The notes under the pieces: generated by a model
The model's database searches: none
The model's input: only the letters and a program-made list of their open reading frames with translations
Told to the model about the DNA's origin: nothing
Made by a program: the position numbers and the translations under genes
Source of the DNA: an uncultured Desulfovibrio sp.
GTDB taxonomy: Bacteria; Desulfobacterota; Desulfovibrionia; Desulfovibrionales; Desulfovibrionaceae
DNA length: 64,000 bases
Assembly: GCA_944327295.1 (NCBI GenBank)
Contig: CALVHF010000005.1
Location: 1 to 64,000 of the forward strand
Direction of reading: 5' to 3'
Part shown: positions 50,702 through 60,287 of the stretch, in pieces
How the letters are laid out: the number at the start of each line of letters is the position of its first letter
Numbering within the stretch: the stretch's first letter is position 1

Positions 50702-52411
50702 CTAGATGGATCCGCCAATCTTCTGAACGGCCTGCATGCCGCCCATGGATTGTACGACATTGGTGATGCCGTGGCGTGCGAGTACCAGCAAGGCGTCATA
50801 GCCGCGCAGCCCCGTATTGCAGATGATGGCCACGGGGCGATCAGCAGGCACTTCGTTCCAGCGGGTCTGGATGGCTTCCAGGGACAGGGCGTGCCAGTCG
50901 GGATGTTCGGCCTGCACGGCATCGCCGGCCTTCTGCGGACGGGCGTCGATGAAGAAATAGTTGTTGTTGTCGCGGTTCTTCCACAGTTCCAGGAATTCTT
51001 CGGGGGTGATGACCTTCATCCTGCCGCAGAGCACGTTGTCCGTGGCATTGGCCACGGCATTGACCACGTCCATGGCTGCAGCAAAGGGCGGAGCGTAGGA
51101 GACTTCCAGGTTGGAAATATCGTCCACTGTGGGCTTGGCGTACTGCAGGACGCCGGCCACGGCGTCTATGCGGGCCTTGAGGGAGTCGGGATCGCTGCAG
51201 CAGCCCTGCATGCCCAGGATGCGGCGCGTGCCCTTTTCAGCCACGAGTTCCAGGCTCATCATGCTCTTTTCAGGATAGAAGTGGGCCTTGTCCAGCTGTT
51301 CCACACTGACACCCACGGCATCAAAGCCTTCCCTGCGGGCCATTTCGGGTGTGAGACCCACGCCGCAGAAGGACTTCTCGAAGAGCTTGACGGCCCAGGT
51401 GCCCACATAGCCCGGGAAGGTGGCGTTGCCACCGGCCAGGTTGGTGCCGATGACACGACCCTGACGGTTGGCCATGCTGCCCAGGGGCAGGTAGCCCTGC
51501 TTGCCCGTGATCAGATTCTTGATGGAGCAGCAGTCGCCGCCGGCATAGATGTCGGGATCGGAGGTCTGCATGTGCTCGTTCACCACGATGGCTCCGCGAC
51601 TGGTCACTTCCAGACCGGCATTCTTGGCCAGTTCGCCGTTGGGCAGGAAGCCCGTGGAGTAGATGACGAGCTGGGCCTCGATTTCGCGCTTGTCCGTGAC
51701 GACCTTGGTCACCTTGCCACCCTCGCCTTCCATGCGCACGACCTTTTCGCTCGTATAGACGCTGACGTTGTGGCTGCGCAGGTCATGGGCTGCCATCATG
51801 CTCAGAGTCTTGGACAGGACGCCGGGCAGGACCTGATCCATCATTTCCACGACGCTCACTTCGCAGCCCCACATGTCTGCCATGGCCACGGCTGCTTCCA
51901 GACCGATGAAGCCGCCGCCCACGACCACGGCGCTCTTCACGCTGCTGCCTTCCATCTGCTTGCGGATGGCGTCGGCAGCCTCCAGTTTGGTGAGAGTGAA
52001 GACATTGCCCAGATCGGCACCAGGTACATCGGGCTTGCGGGGCGTGGCACCCGTGGCCAGGACCAGCTTGTCATAGGGATAGGTCTGTTCCTCTCCTGTG
52101 ACCAGGTTGCGGGCCGTGACAGTCTTGGCCTGTCTGTCGATGGCAGTGACCCTGGTCATGGTCTTGACGGTAAAGCCCTTCATGTCCCTGAAGAACCCGG
52201 GATCGCGCAGGGTATGATAGGGGGTGGAGCACAGATCCTTCACATTGGCGATGTCGCCGCCGACGAAATAGGGAATGCCGCATCCGCCGTAGGAAATGAG
52301 GGTGTTTTCATCAAAAAGGGTGACTTCCGTATCGGGAGCAAGACGCATGCAGCGGCAGGCTGCCTTGGGACCAAGGGCAACACCACCCACAACGATAACT
52401 TTTTGAGCCAT
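50702..52411 (-). CDS. CoA-disulfide reductase/NAD(P)H sulfur reductase with C-terminal rhodanese domain
   Basis: 569 residues. An FAD/NAD pyridine-nucleotide disulfide reductase (VVGGVALGPKAACR; VVVGGGFIGLEAA; IYAGGDCCS) with the single active cysteine in SYGGCGIPY, as in CoA-disulfide reductases. The last 110 or so residues are a rhodanese domain with active Cys in CNTGLRG. Fusions of this type (CoADR-Rhd, Npsr) reduce persulfides, polysulfide or CoA disulfide. Begins 23 bases after selB. Confidence 0.9.
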   Translation of the reverse strand: MAQKVIVVGGVALGPKAACRCMRLAPDTEVTLFDENTLISYGGCGIPYFVGGDIANVKDLCSTPYHTLRDPGFFRDMKGFTVKTMTRVTAIDRQAKTVTARNLVTGEEQTYPYDKLVLATGATPRKPDVPGADLGNVFTLTKLEAADAIRKQMEGSSVKSAVVVGGGFIGLEAAVAMADMWGCEVSVVEMMDQVLPGVLSKTLSMMAAHDLRSHNVSVYTSEKVVRMEGEGGKVTKVVTDKREIEAQLVIYSTGFLPNGELAKNAGLEVTSRGAIVVNEHMQTSDPDIYAGGDCCSIKNLITGKQGYLPLGSMANRQGRVIGTNLAGGNATFPGYVGTWAVKLFEKSFCGVGLTPEMARREGFDAVGVSVEQLDKAHFYPEKSMMSLELVAEKGTRRILGMQGCCSDPDSLKARIDAVAGVLQYAKPTVDDISNLEVSYAPPFAAAMDVVNAVANATDNVLCGRMKVITPEEFLELWKNRDNNNYFFIDARPQKAGDAVQAEHPDWHALSLEAIQTRWNEVPADRPVAIICNTGLRGYDALLVLARHGITNVVQSMGGMQAVQKIGGSI

Positions 52412-52434
52412 GACTGTTTCCTCTATGATGAAGG

Positions 52435-54372
52435 TTAGTGGCTGCGAAACTGACGTTTATCGCCAATTCGGACGGTTATTTTTTCCTGATCGAGATATTC
52501 GATCAGGGCAATGAGATATTTTCTGGACAGGCCAAGGAGTGTCTTCATGTCGGCCAGAGTCAGGTCGTCATGGGTCTCGAACCACTGCGAGACTCTGTTT
52601 ACGACAGAGTCAAAGTGTTCCCTTGCATAGAAGATGCCGTCCCGCATCTTGACAAGCTCTCCCTGGGCAACCAGCAGCTTGTAGATGGCCTGGGCTTCCT
52701 TTTCCGTGGCCCCCACCCGATCTAGGGCCTCCTTGAGGCCGGGCGGCGTCAGACCGCTTTCTGCGTACAGGTTTTGCAAGGCGGCACAGATCTTTTGCTG
52801 GGCCGGGGCGAGGACAATATTGTGGCTGGGCAGCTTGAGAAATTCTCCGCTGGCAAGAAGCCGTCCCTGGGCTAGCATGCTTTCCAGGACCTTTGCCACA
52901 AGCTTGGGGGGCAGCCCCTGGGACCAGTCGCTCTCCAGAGCGGTCCTGGCAAAGCCGGTCTGCAGGGGGGACCTGTTGTGCAGTTCCTTTGCCCTGGCAA
53001 GGCAGGCCTCGCAGAGCCTGTCAAAGGCCTGGGCACCTATCCAGGCATTGCCTTCCCTGTCGAAGCACAGGGCCCTGTGCCCGGATGAGAGCTTTTGCAG
53101 TGCCTTGTCCAGATGCCTGCGAGTCAGCCCGGAGAGCACATGAAGAAGGCTGTGCGACGCCCCTTCCCTGTCGCGCAGGGCCAGAATGGTCTCCACGCGT
53201 TCGGCGTTTTCTTCCGGGGACTGCCGCTGCAGAAGATCGCAGAGGAGACCAAGCAGCTGCAGCTTTTCGGCCCGTCCCGGGTCCTTTGCCCGCAGCAGCG
53301 GAGGCAGGGGCGAAACAATGGATCCGCCGGCCACGGCCCGCAGGGGAGAAGAGGCTCTGAGCACGCAGCGATCGCCAGCCACGGCGACTGCTGGTGCCGA
53401 AAAGCGAAGCTCTGCCAGGGCGCTTTCACCTGGTTTCAGTTCCTGACGGTCAAAGAAAACAACCCTGGCTAGGCTTTCCAGGGTTCCGTGATGGAAGTGC
53501 AGCTCCGTGCGGTTGCGCAGCTGCATGGGCGAGCTCTTGAGACAGTCGAGATGGACAATCCAGCGATCCGAGGGAAAGAGCGTCCCCGGCAGGGCCAGCA
53601 CGTCGCCCCTGTGGATGTCGGCTACCTCCAGTCCCTGCAGGTTGGCAGCACAGCGTTCGCCGGCCCGGGCTTCTTCCGTGGGTTCCTCGTGGCGCTGCAG
53701 GGTCCGGACATGGGTGGCCAGGCCCCGGGGCATGATGACGGCATCCCTGTCTCTTTCTATGCGGCCCGAGATGATTGTGCCCGTCACAATGGTGCCAAAG
53801 CCCTTGAGAGAAAAGATCCTGTCCACGGGCAGGCGGAAGAGGTCCGTTCTGTTCTGGCCAGGCAGGCTGTGCACCATGGAGGCAATGGTCGCACGCACCT
53901 GCTCAAGGCCCTGGCCGCTGACGGCCGAGGCCGGGAGTATGGGACAGCCTTCGAGGAAGGTGCCCTGCAAAAAGTCCGCCACATCCTCGGTGACCAGATG
54001 TAACCAGTCCTCGTCCACAAGATCGCACTTGTTCAGGACTACGAAGCCCTGGCGTATGCCCAGCAGGGAGCAGATGTCCAAGTGCTCCCTTGTCTGCGGC
54101 ATGACACCCTCATCGGCGGCAATGACCAACATGACCAGATCAATGCCTGCAGCGCCGGCCACCATGTTCTTCACAAAGCGTTCGTGCCCGGGCACATCCA
54201 CAATGCCCAGACGCTGGCCGTCAGGCAGGTCCAGCCAGGCAAAACCCAGCTCAATGGTAATGCCCCGTTTTTTCTCTTCTTCAAGACGATCGCAGTTGAT
54301 GCCTGTGAGAGCCCTGATAAGAGAAGTCTTGCCGTGATCGATGTGACCGGCAGTGCCGAGAATGAAGGACAT
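52435..54372 (-). CDS. selB: selenocysteine-specific elongation factor SelB
   Basis: 645 residues from ATG 54372 (CGGAG upstream). EF-Tu-like GTPase: [24 protein letters not shown] and NKCDLVD. After the translation-factor barrels comes a long C-terminal series of winged helices that bind the SECIS hairpin. It shows that the organism decodes UGA as selenocysteine, expected for formate dehydrogenases and some hydrogenases of Desulfovibrio. selA and selC are not in the window. Confidence 0.95.
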   Translation of the reverse strand: MSFILGTAGHIDHGKTSLIRALTGINCDRLEEEKKRGITIELGFAWLDLPDGQRLGIVDVPGHERFVKNMVAGAAGIDLVMLVIAADEGVMPQTREHLDICSLLGIRQGFVVLNKCDLVDEDWLHLVTEDVADFLQGTFLEGCPILPASAVSGQGLEQVRATIASMVHSLPGQNRTDLFRLPVDRIFSLKGFGTIVTGTIISGRIERDRDAVIMPRGLATHVRTLQRHEEPTEEARAGERCAANLQGLEVADIHRGDVLALPGTLFPSDRWIVHLDCLKSSPMQLRNRTELHFHHGTLESLARVVFFDRQELKPGESALAELRFSAPAVAVAGDRCVLRASSPLRAVAGGSIVSPLPPLLRAKDPGRAEKLQLLGLLCDLLQRQSPEENAERVETILALRDREGASHSLLHVLSGLTRRHLDKALQKLSSGHRALCFDREGNAWIGAQAFDRLCEACLARAKELHNRSPLQTGFARTALESDWSQGLPPKLVAKVLESMLAQGRLLASGEFLKLPSHNIVLAPAQQKICAALQNLYAESGLTPPGLKEALDRVGATEKEAQAIYKLLVAQGELVKMRDGIFYAREHFDSVVNRVSQWFETHDDLTLADMKTLLGLSRKYLIALIEYLDQEKITVRIGDKRQFRSH

Positions 54373-54601
54373 GAGAACTCCGGAAGAATGCAGCAGACGT
54401 GGAGTCGTTCCTGTCCGGTTTTTGAGTCGTACAGGAAAGAAATCAAGAAAGACTAGCGCGAAATGGCGTTTTTGGCAATGAAGAAGCGCCACAGCCTGAA
54501 ATTCTTCTCGCATAAAATGCGGACAACAAAAGAGGCTGTAGTAGAAATACGGACTGCTTCAGACGTCAATTGTGAAGCAAGACAGTATTGAAGTATGCAT
54601 C

Positions 54602-55453
54602 TCAGTCGAGATCGCGCAGCCATTTTTCGGCGGCATCAATGAGAGCCTTGGGGGTAGAGGCCCCTGCGGTCAGGCCAACGGTCTGCTTGCCCTGAAACAC
54701 GTCCCTGTCCAGTTCATGGATGTCTTCCACGTGATAGGTGGCAATGCCGCATTCGGCTGCCAGGGAAGCCAGGCGTCGGGTATTGCCACTTTGCTTGCCG
54801 CCCACCACGACCATGGCATCCACATCGGCCGCAATAGCCCGGGCTTCCTTCTGGCGCTCGTCTGTAGCGTCGCAGATGGTGGCCAGCACGGTGAGGTGGG
54901 AGAGGCGTTCGGAAAGGTAGCTGCGGATGCTGGAGAAGACCGAGGCGTTCTGGGTGGTCTGCGAGGCGAGCACCCAGGACTGGTTCGGGTCAAGCGCAAG
55001 CTCCTGCAGGGCCTGCAGGTCCGGGAAGACAAAGTTCTTGCTGTGGGCGTAGGAGATGAGGCCGCGCACCTCGGGATGATCCGCTTCACCGAAGAGCAGG
55101 AGGCTGGAACCGTCCGCAGTGGCTTCGGCAATGGAGAGCTGGGCCTTCTTGACTCTGGGACAGGTGGCATCAATGATGGTGGCTCCGCTGGCGCGCAGCG
55201 TGGCTTCGACCTGCTGGGTGATGCCGTGGGCACGGATGACCACGATGTCGTCGCTGGTCACGCCGTTGAAGTTCTGCAGGCAGGTGACCCCCAGGGCCTC
55301 GTAGTCTGCCAGGACCTGCGGATTGTGGATGATGGGGCCCAGGGTGCAGATGCGTCTGCTGCCCGGGTATTTCCTGATGGCATTGTCCAGTGTGCGCAGG
55401 GCGAGACTGACGCCCATGCAGAAGCCGGCCGTTTTGGCACGTCTGACATTCAT
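54602..55453 (-). CDS. ispH: 4-hydroxy-3-methylbut-2-enyl diphosphate reductase
   Basis: 283 residues from ATG 55453 (GGAGG upstream); the longer ORF start has a low-complexity N-terminus. Last enzyme of the methylerythritol phosphate pathway. Iron-sulfur cysteines are in GFCMGV, ATCPRVKK and ICDAT; HNPQV, RAHG and SGNTRRL are also conserved. Gives isopentenyl and dimethylallyl diphosphate for quinones and lipid carriers. Confidence 0.95.
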   Translation of the reverse strand: MNVRRAKTAGFCMGVSLALRTLDNAIRKYPGSRRICTLGPIIHNPQVLADYEALGVTCLQNFNGVTSDDIVVIRAHGITQQVEATLRASGATIIDATCPRVKKAQLSIAEATADGSSLLLFGEADHPEVRGLISYAHSKNFVFPDLQALQELALDPNQSWVLASQTTQNASVFSSIRSYLSERLSHLTVLATICDATDERQKEARAIAADVDAMVVVGGKQSGNTRRLASLAAECGIATYHVEDIHELDRDVFQGKQTVGLTAGASTPKALIDAAEKWLRDLD

Positions 55454-55587
55454 TGCTGGCCTCCAGAAAGAAGAGGAACGGTTGAAAAGTGGCAGGAAGG
55501 GAACAAGGGGAAAGGAGGAACAGGAAAGACAGCAAGGAAAGGCTGCTGCGGGCAGGAGAAGAAAAGCATGTCCCTGGCCGCCGTCTT

Positions 55588-56622
55588 TCAGACAGTAATC
55601 TCCTCTGCCTGTTCCGCATCCTCGTGCAGCAGAAATTCTTCCAGGAGTTCGTCCAGCTCCGCAAAGCTGCGGCACTGGCAGAGTTGCTGGCGGAGCCTGC
55701 GTATCCCGGGGAAGGTGCGCACATATCGGGGCACGATGCTGCGCAGCCTGAACAGGGCATGTTCCTCGTCGTCGTACTGGCTGATGAGGCTCATGTGGCG
55801 TTCAATCATGTGCTTGAGGTCGCTGCGGCTGTGCTCGGGCAAGGGCTGTCCCTGCACAAGGGCCAGGTGATCGCTGAAAATGGCCGGATTGGTCAGGGCG
55901 CCGCGGCCGTACATGACGCCGTCCACGTGCGTTTCCTGCAGGCAGCGCACGGCATCTTCGGCCGTGAACAGATCGCCCGAGGCCAGCACGGGAATGTCCA
56001 GTGCTTCCCTAGCCCTGGCCAGTTCCTCCCAGCGGGCTGTCCCGGAAAAGCCCTGTCTGGCCGTGCGCGGATGCAGGGTGATGAGACCTGCGCCGGCATC
56101 CTGAAGCCGCAGGGCGAGATCGAGCCAGGGACAGGAGTCTTCGGTCAGGCCCAGGCGCAGCTTGAAGCTGACATGCCCTTTCTCTGCCTCGGCAATCATG
56201 GCCCTGGCACAGGCCAGGGCATTGTCCAGATCCCGGAACATGGCCGAACCGGCTCCCTGACGGGCGACCTTGGGCACAGAACAGCCCATGTTGAGATCGA
56301 ACCAGGCAAAGCCCTTTTCTCTGAGTGTGCACACGGCCCTGCCCAGAACCGGAGCCTCGGCACCGAAGAGCTGCACGACAAGAGGCGTGTCCTCGGGCAC
56401 GGTGGCCAGGACCCGCCAAGTGTTGTTGCCACCAAAGTCCAGGCCCTTGGCACTGACCATCTCCGTGACACAGCAGGCAGCACCGTATTCGCGGCACAGG
56501 GCCCTGAAGGGCAGATCACTGTAGCCTGCCAGGGGTGCAAGCCAGGGTTTGTCGGGGCCAATGGGCAGTTTTTCGGGCTGCGGGGCCACGGTCTGGGGAA
56601 AGGTCAGGGCATGGTGGGTCAT
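55588..56622 (-). CDS. dus: tRNA-dihydrouridine synthase (DusB-like)
   Basis: 344 residues from ATG 56622 (CGGAG upstream). APLAGYSDLPFR near the N-terminus binds FMN; DLNMGCSVPKV carries the conserved Cys near residue 120 that protonates uridine; LHPRTARQGFSG and GDLFTAEDA follow. Reduces uridine in the tRNA D loop. The longer in-frame extension (to 57222) has no similarity and is rejected. Subgroup by general layout only. Confidence 0.92.
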   Translation of the reverse strand: MTHHALTFPQTVAPQPEKLPIGPDKPWLAPLAGYSDLPFRALCREYGAACCVTEMVSAKGLDFGGNNTWRVLATVPEDTPLVVQLFGAEAPVLGRAVCTLREKGFAWFDLNMGCSVPKVARQGAGSAMFRDLDNALACARAMIAEAEKGHVSFKLRLGLTEDSCPWLDLALRLQDAGAGLITLHPRTARQGFSGTARWEELARAREALDIPVLASGDLFTAEDAVRCLQETHVDGVMYGRGALTNPAIFSDHLALVQGQPLPEHSRSDLKHMIERHMSLISQYDDEEHALFRLRSIVPRYVRTFPGIRRLRQQLCQCRSFAELDELLEEFLLHEDAEQAEEITV

Positions 56623-56875
56623 GAAATACTCCGTGAACACAATGGGCCGGTGGAACAGGCACAAAGACGGCCCAGGGCCGATCTTTGATCGGTCCTGGGA
56701 ACAGGGTTCTTGCGAAAGGCACAGGACCGAAAGGACTAGGATGGGATGAGGCGTACGCAGAAGAAGGAGCGGCGCTTCCGAATCTGCCTTTCTTGCTCTA
56801 CCCTCTTTGCGGGTCAAGGAAAAGTATGGCAGAGTTCCTTCTGCAAAAAAAGAAAGGAGAGCAGTTTTCAGGAAC

Positions 56876-58150
56876 ATGCAGTGGCAGGATTTGCGAGAGA
56901 GGCTCGGGAAGGGCCAGGACACGGGTGGCTTGGCACTGCTGTGCTTTGTTGCATCTCTTGCCGTACTGCTCTGTGCTCTCATCCCGGAGACAAGGCAGGC
57001 AGAAGAGGGACGCGCTGCACGCAACGAGGAAGGCTCTCTCCTTGCGTCCTGGCAGCGCTCAAGGGTGGAGCAGTGGCAGCAGTCCGGCATCAAGTCCTGG
57101 TATGTGGAAAATATACGTCCCTTTGTGCCGGCCATGGAGCAGGAGCGGTCTGCCTTTGGCAGCCTGTGCGTCCGGGCTCCGGTGGAAGATCTGAGCCACG
57201 CCCAGGCCGAAGTCGCAAACACGCACCCCGTTCCCCTGCTCGACGATTTCGGCCAGTGGGAGCTTGTGGGCTATCAGTCCGGCTACCTTGGCGAGCAGCT
57301 GACTTTGCAGGGCTATCCCGTGCGCTGGCTGCAAGGGGCAGGTGTCCCAGCCTACGAACAGATGCAGGCTCGCAGCAGGAGCCTTGCGGAGACCAAGGAG
57401 CCCTTTTCCTACGTCACCAGGGCCAGGGGCCTTGGCCTGAAGGAGCCCATTCTCCGTCATGCCGCAACAGTGCAAAAGTATGCCAGGCAGTACCAAATCC
57501 CTGCGTCCCTGCTCTTTGCCGTCATGCAGGTGGAAAGTGGTGGCAGACATGAAGTGGTGAGTGCTCGCAATGCCGTGGGGCTCATGCAGGTGCAGCCTCA
57601 AACCGCAGGTCTTGAAGTGCACCGCTATCTCATCCGTCGCGAGGAAGCCGAAAAAGTGTCAGGAGCTGCCCGGGCAGGAAGGTCGCTGCAGGATACGGCT
57701 GCAGGACCAGGAAGTCGTGCACAAGGCCGATTGGGGGGAGCGGCTCCCGGGAGCGAGGCACTCATCGCAGAGCCAGGGGGCACGAGCGTGCCCGGCAGGG
57801 CACAAGGCAGCGATCCCTCTGGAGACGACCTGCATCATGTGCTCTCTCAACCGGAACGCAACATCTTCTACGGCGCAAGCTACCTGCACATCCTGGACAA
57901 AACGTACTTTGGAACGGTCCGGGACAGGGAGACGCGTCTTTTGTGTGTGGTTACGGCATACAATACAGGTCCAGGACGTTTGCAGAGACTCTTTGCACAA
58001 GATTCAAAAAAATCACTTGAGATCATCAATTCCTATACGGCAAATGGTCTGTATGAAGAGATAAGGACACGATTGTTTCAAGAAAAAACATTCAGCTATA
58101 TTGATAAGGTCATTACCCTGATGCATCAATATAAAAGAATGGGTTACTGA
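56876..58150 (+). CDS. membrane-anchored lytic transglycosylase (MltC-like SLT domain)
   Basis: 424 residues from ATG 56876; a TTG at 56807 is an alternative. Residues 18-37 are a membrane or signal segment. A MltC-type N-domain leads into the SLT domain: catalytic Glu220 in FAVMQVESGG, then NAVGLMQVQP and TAYNTGPGRL. Cleaves peptidoglycan glycan strands in the periplasm. Between the two halves of the SLT fold lies a 60-residue Gly/Ala/Arg-rich insert (about 57653-57833) not found in usual MltC. Confidence 0.88.
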   Translation: MQWQDLRERLGKGQDTGGLALLCFVASLAVLLCALIPETRQAEEGRAARNEEGSLLASWQRSRVEQWQQSGIKSWYVENIRPFVPAMEQERSAFGSLCVRAPVEDLSHAQAEVANTHPVPLLDDFGQWELVGYQSGYLGEQLTLQGYPVRWLQGAGVPAYEQMQARSRSLAETKEPFSYVTRARGLGLKEPILRHAATVQKYARQYQIPASLLFAVMQVESGGRHEVVSARNAVGLMQVQPQTAGLEVHRYLIRREEAEKVSGAARAGRSLQDTAAGPGSRAQGRLGGAAPGSEALIAEPGGTSVPGRAQGSDPSGDDLHHVLSQPERNIFYGASYLHILDKTYFGTVRDRETRLLCVVTAYNTGPGRLQRLFAQDSKKSLEIINSYTANGLYEEIRTRLFQEKTFSYIDKVITLMHQYKRMGY

Positions 58151-58283
58151 CAAGGATGAAATAGGGAATGGGCAACTCCGGGCCTTGCGAAAAAAAACTT
58201 GAAGGCTGACATCAAACTTCGTATATACCGGCAAGCACTCACAGAAAAATCCAGCAGGGTCCTGCCCTGCACGAGGTCTTTTT

Positions 58284-58949
58284 ATGATGAACCGTTTCCT
58301 ACTTCTTCCGCTTCTTGCCCTGTGCCTGATGACGGGTGCCTGCCTGACCGATGCCCAGGTGAAGAACGATGTGGCCGTCGTGGATATCGGCCGCCTGATC
58401 CGCGACAGCGAGCCCGGCAAGGCCGCACAGGCTTTCCTGGAAAGCATTCAGAAGGACTTCAATGACAAGCTTGCTGCCCAGCAGGAGAAAGTCCAGCAGA
58501 ACCAGAACGACAAGCAGGCCATGCAGACGCTTGAGACCATGTATGTAAGCATGCAGCAGCGCATGCAGACCGAAGAGCAGAATGCGACCAATGTTCTGAT
58601 TGAGCAGATCCTGCAGACGGTCAAGAATTTCCGCCAGCAGAAGAACTATAAGGTCATTGTGCGTACAGAAGCTCTTCTGGACTACGATCCCGCCTGTGAC
58701 GTGACGGGTCTTGTTCTTGACGAAGTGAACAAGCTCAAGATTGACTTCAAGCCTGTGACGGGCGAACAGGATCTGTCCGGACAGGACGCGGCCGCAGAGT
58801 CCGAAGCACAAGCCGAAACTCAGGCAGCACCTGTCACGCAGGCTGAGCCCGCACAGGCCGCCGAACCCGCAGCCAAGCCTGCTGCCGAACCCGCACAGGC
58901 TGCAGAACCCGCAGCCAAGCCCGCAACCGAACCTGCACAGGCCAAGTAG
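58284..58949 (+). CDS. Skp/OmpH-like predicted lipoprotein
   Basis: 221 residues; starts with tandem ATG codons after GAGGT. A signal peptide with lipobox TGAC puts the lipidated cysteine at residue 20. VAVVDIGRLIRDS then a long coiled coil matches the Skp/OmpH chaperone family. The tail is a low-complexity run of AEPAQAAEPAAKP repeats (about residues 178-219). Ordinary Skp is a soluble periplasmic trimer, so a lipid anchor and Pro-Ala tail are unusual. Confidence 0.75.
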   Translation: MMNRFLLLPLLALCLMTGACLTDAQVKNDVAVVDIGRLIRDSEPGKAAQAFLESIQKDFNDKLAAQQEKVQQNQNDKQAMQTLETMYVSMQQRMQTEEQNATNVLIEQILQTVKNFRQQKNYKVIVRTEALLDYDPACDVTGLVLDEVNKLKIDFKPVTGEQDLSGQDAAAESEAQAETQAAPVTQAEPAQAAEPAAKPAAEPAQAAEPAAKPATEPAQAK

Positions 58950-59009
58950 GCTTGGAGCTTGAGAGCCAGGATGTTCTGCAGCCACATGCAGACAGCCTGA
59001 ACAATGTGT

Positions 59010-59050
59010 AAAAATCCCCGGACCCTTCTTAACAGGGGCCGGGGATTTTT
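59010..59050. terminator. bidirectional terminator past the Skp-like gene
   Basis: AAAAATCCCCGG (59010-59021) pairs with CCGGGGATTTTT (59039-59050). T-tracts occur on both strands. It ends the plus-strand gene and may also stop cydB read-through. Confidence 0.88.
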
Positions 59051-59256
59051 CGTTGCTGCGCAGGAGAGCCCTGCGGGGAGCCGCTCGTCCTTCTCGGCAT
59101 TGAGTTCGGGCACAGTGCCAGGAGAGGCTTTCTGCCGGCAGACAACAAGGGCAGTACGCCCAGGCAAAACTGCCGGGCCCTGTTGTGCAGGGTCCGGCAG
59201 CAAAAAGGGCTCGTCAGCTCAGGGATCGGCAGTCACTGCCGGGCAGTACGCGACTG

Positions 59257-60285
59257 CTAGTAGGAGTGGCTGTCGTTGACCACCTCATTGGGGGTCAGCT
59301 TGTGGGAGAAGAGACGGTAGGCCCAGAACTGGTAGATCAGAACGATGGGTACCATCACCAGGGCAACACCCAGCATGATGGTCAGAGTCAGTTCACTAGA
59401 GGCAGAATTGAAGGCCGTGAGCGAGGCTGCCGGATCCATGGAGGAGATGAGCATGTTGGGGAAGATGCCCATGACGCCGAAGAAGGTCACCGCAATGATG
59501 AACACACAGTTGCAGACCCAGGCAAGGAGAATCTTCTTGCGCAGGAGCATGACAAGCACGCCTGCCAGACCAGCCACGGCCACCAGGGGAATGATGAGCA
59601 GAGCCGGCATGGCAATGTAGTTCTTGAAGATGTCGGTGTAGAAGGCTGTCAGGAAGAGGAAGGCCAGAAGACAGATTAGGGTCAGGGGCCAGAGCAGGTA
59701 GACAAAGCTCAGGGAGCGTTCCTGCAGTTCGCCTTCTGTCTTGAAGCACATCCACAGGGCTCCGTGCAGGGCAAACATGACCAGGAAGAAGAGACCGCCG
59801 GCAAGGCCGTAGAGGTTGAGGAATGTCAGCAGGTTGCCGTGGAAGACGCCGTTGGCGTCAATGGGAATGCCTCTGAACAGGTTGGCAAAGGCCACGCCGA
59901 GCAGAACGGCGGCAACAAGATTGGTGGCAAAATGCACAAGATCCCAGAGGGAGCGCCAGGCCGGATGAGCGACCTTGTTTCTGAACTCGTAGGAAACGGC
60001 TCGCAGGATCAGGGCAAAGAGCAGGAGAAGCAGCGGCACGTAGAGGGCCGAGAACATGACGGCATAGGTCTTGGGGAAGGCGGCAAAGGTGACACCGCCG
60101 GCGGCTATGAGCCAAACTTCGTTGCCGTCCCAGAAGGGGCCGGTGGCATTGTAGATGACACGGCGTTCGCCCTCATCGCGGGCGGCAAAGGGCAGCAGAG
60201 CGCCCAGGCCGAGATCAAAACCGTCCAGGATGAAGTAGACTGCCCAGAGCAGGGCCCAGAGAATGAACCATATGGTTTCGAGCAT
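59257..60285 (-). CDS. cydB: cytochrome bd quinol oxidase subunit II
   Basis: 342 residues with about eight membrane helices. Begins WFILWALLWAVYFILDGFDLG, the CydB hallmark, and has GPFWDGNEVWL. GAGGAGG before ATG 60285 lies inside the end of cydA, two bases apart. With CydA it reduces oxygen to water, giving an anaerobe protection from oxygen and some energy conservation. Confidence 0.97.
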   Translation of the reverse strand: MLETIWFILWALLWAVYFILDGFDLGLGALLPFAARDEGERRVIYNATGPFWDGNEVWLIAAGGVTFAAFPKTYAVMFSALYVPLLLLLFALILRAVSYEFRNKVAHPAWRSLWDLVHFATNLVAAVLLGVAFANLFRGIPIDANGVFHGNLLTFLNLYGLAGGLFFLVMFALHGALWMCFKTEGELQERSLSFVYLLWPLTLICLLAFLFLTAFYTDIFKNYIAMPALLIIPLVAVAGLAGVLVMLLRKKILLAWVCNCVFIIAVTFFGVMGIFPNMLISSMDPAASLTAFNSASSELTLTIMLGVALVMVPIVLIYQFWAYRLFSHKLTPNEVVNDSHSY

Positions 60286-60287
60286 GG

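Noticed and set aside
58790..58945. Near-identical CCGCAGCCAAGCC-type DNA repeats
   Set aside because: They are explained by the Pro-Ala repeat tail of the Skp-like protein rather than by an independent element.
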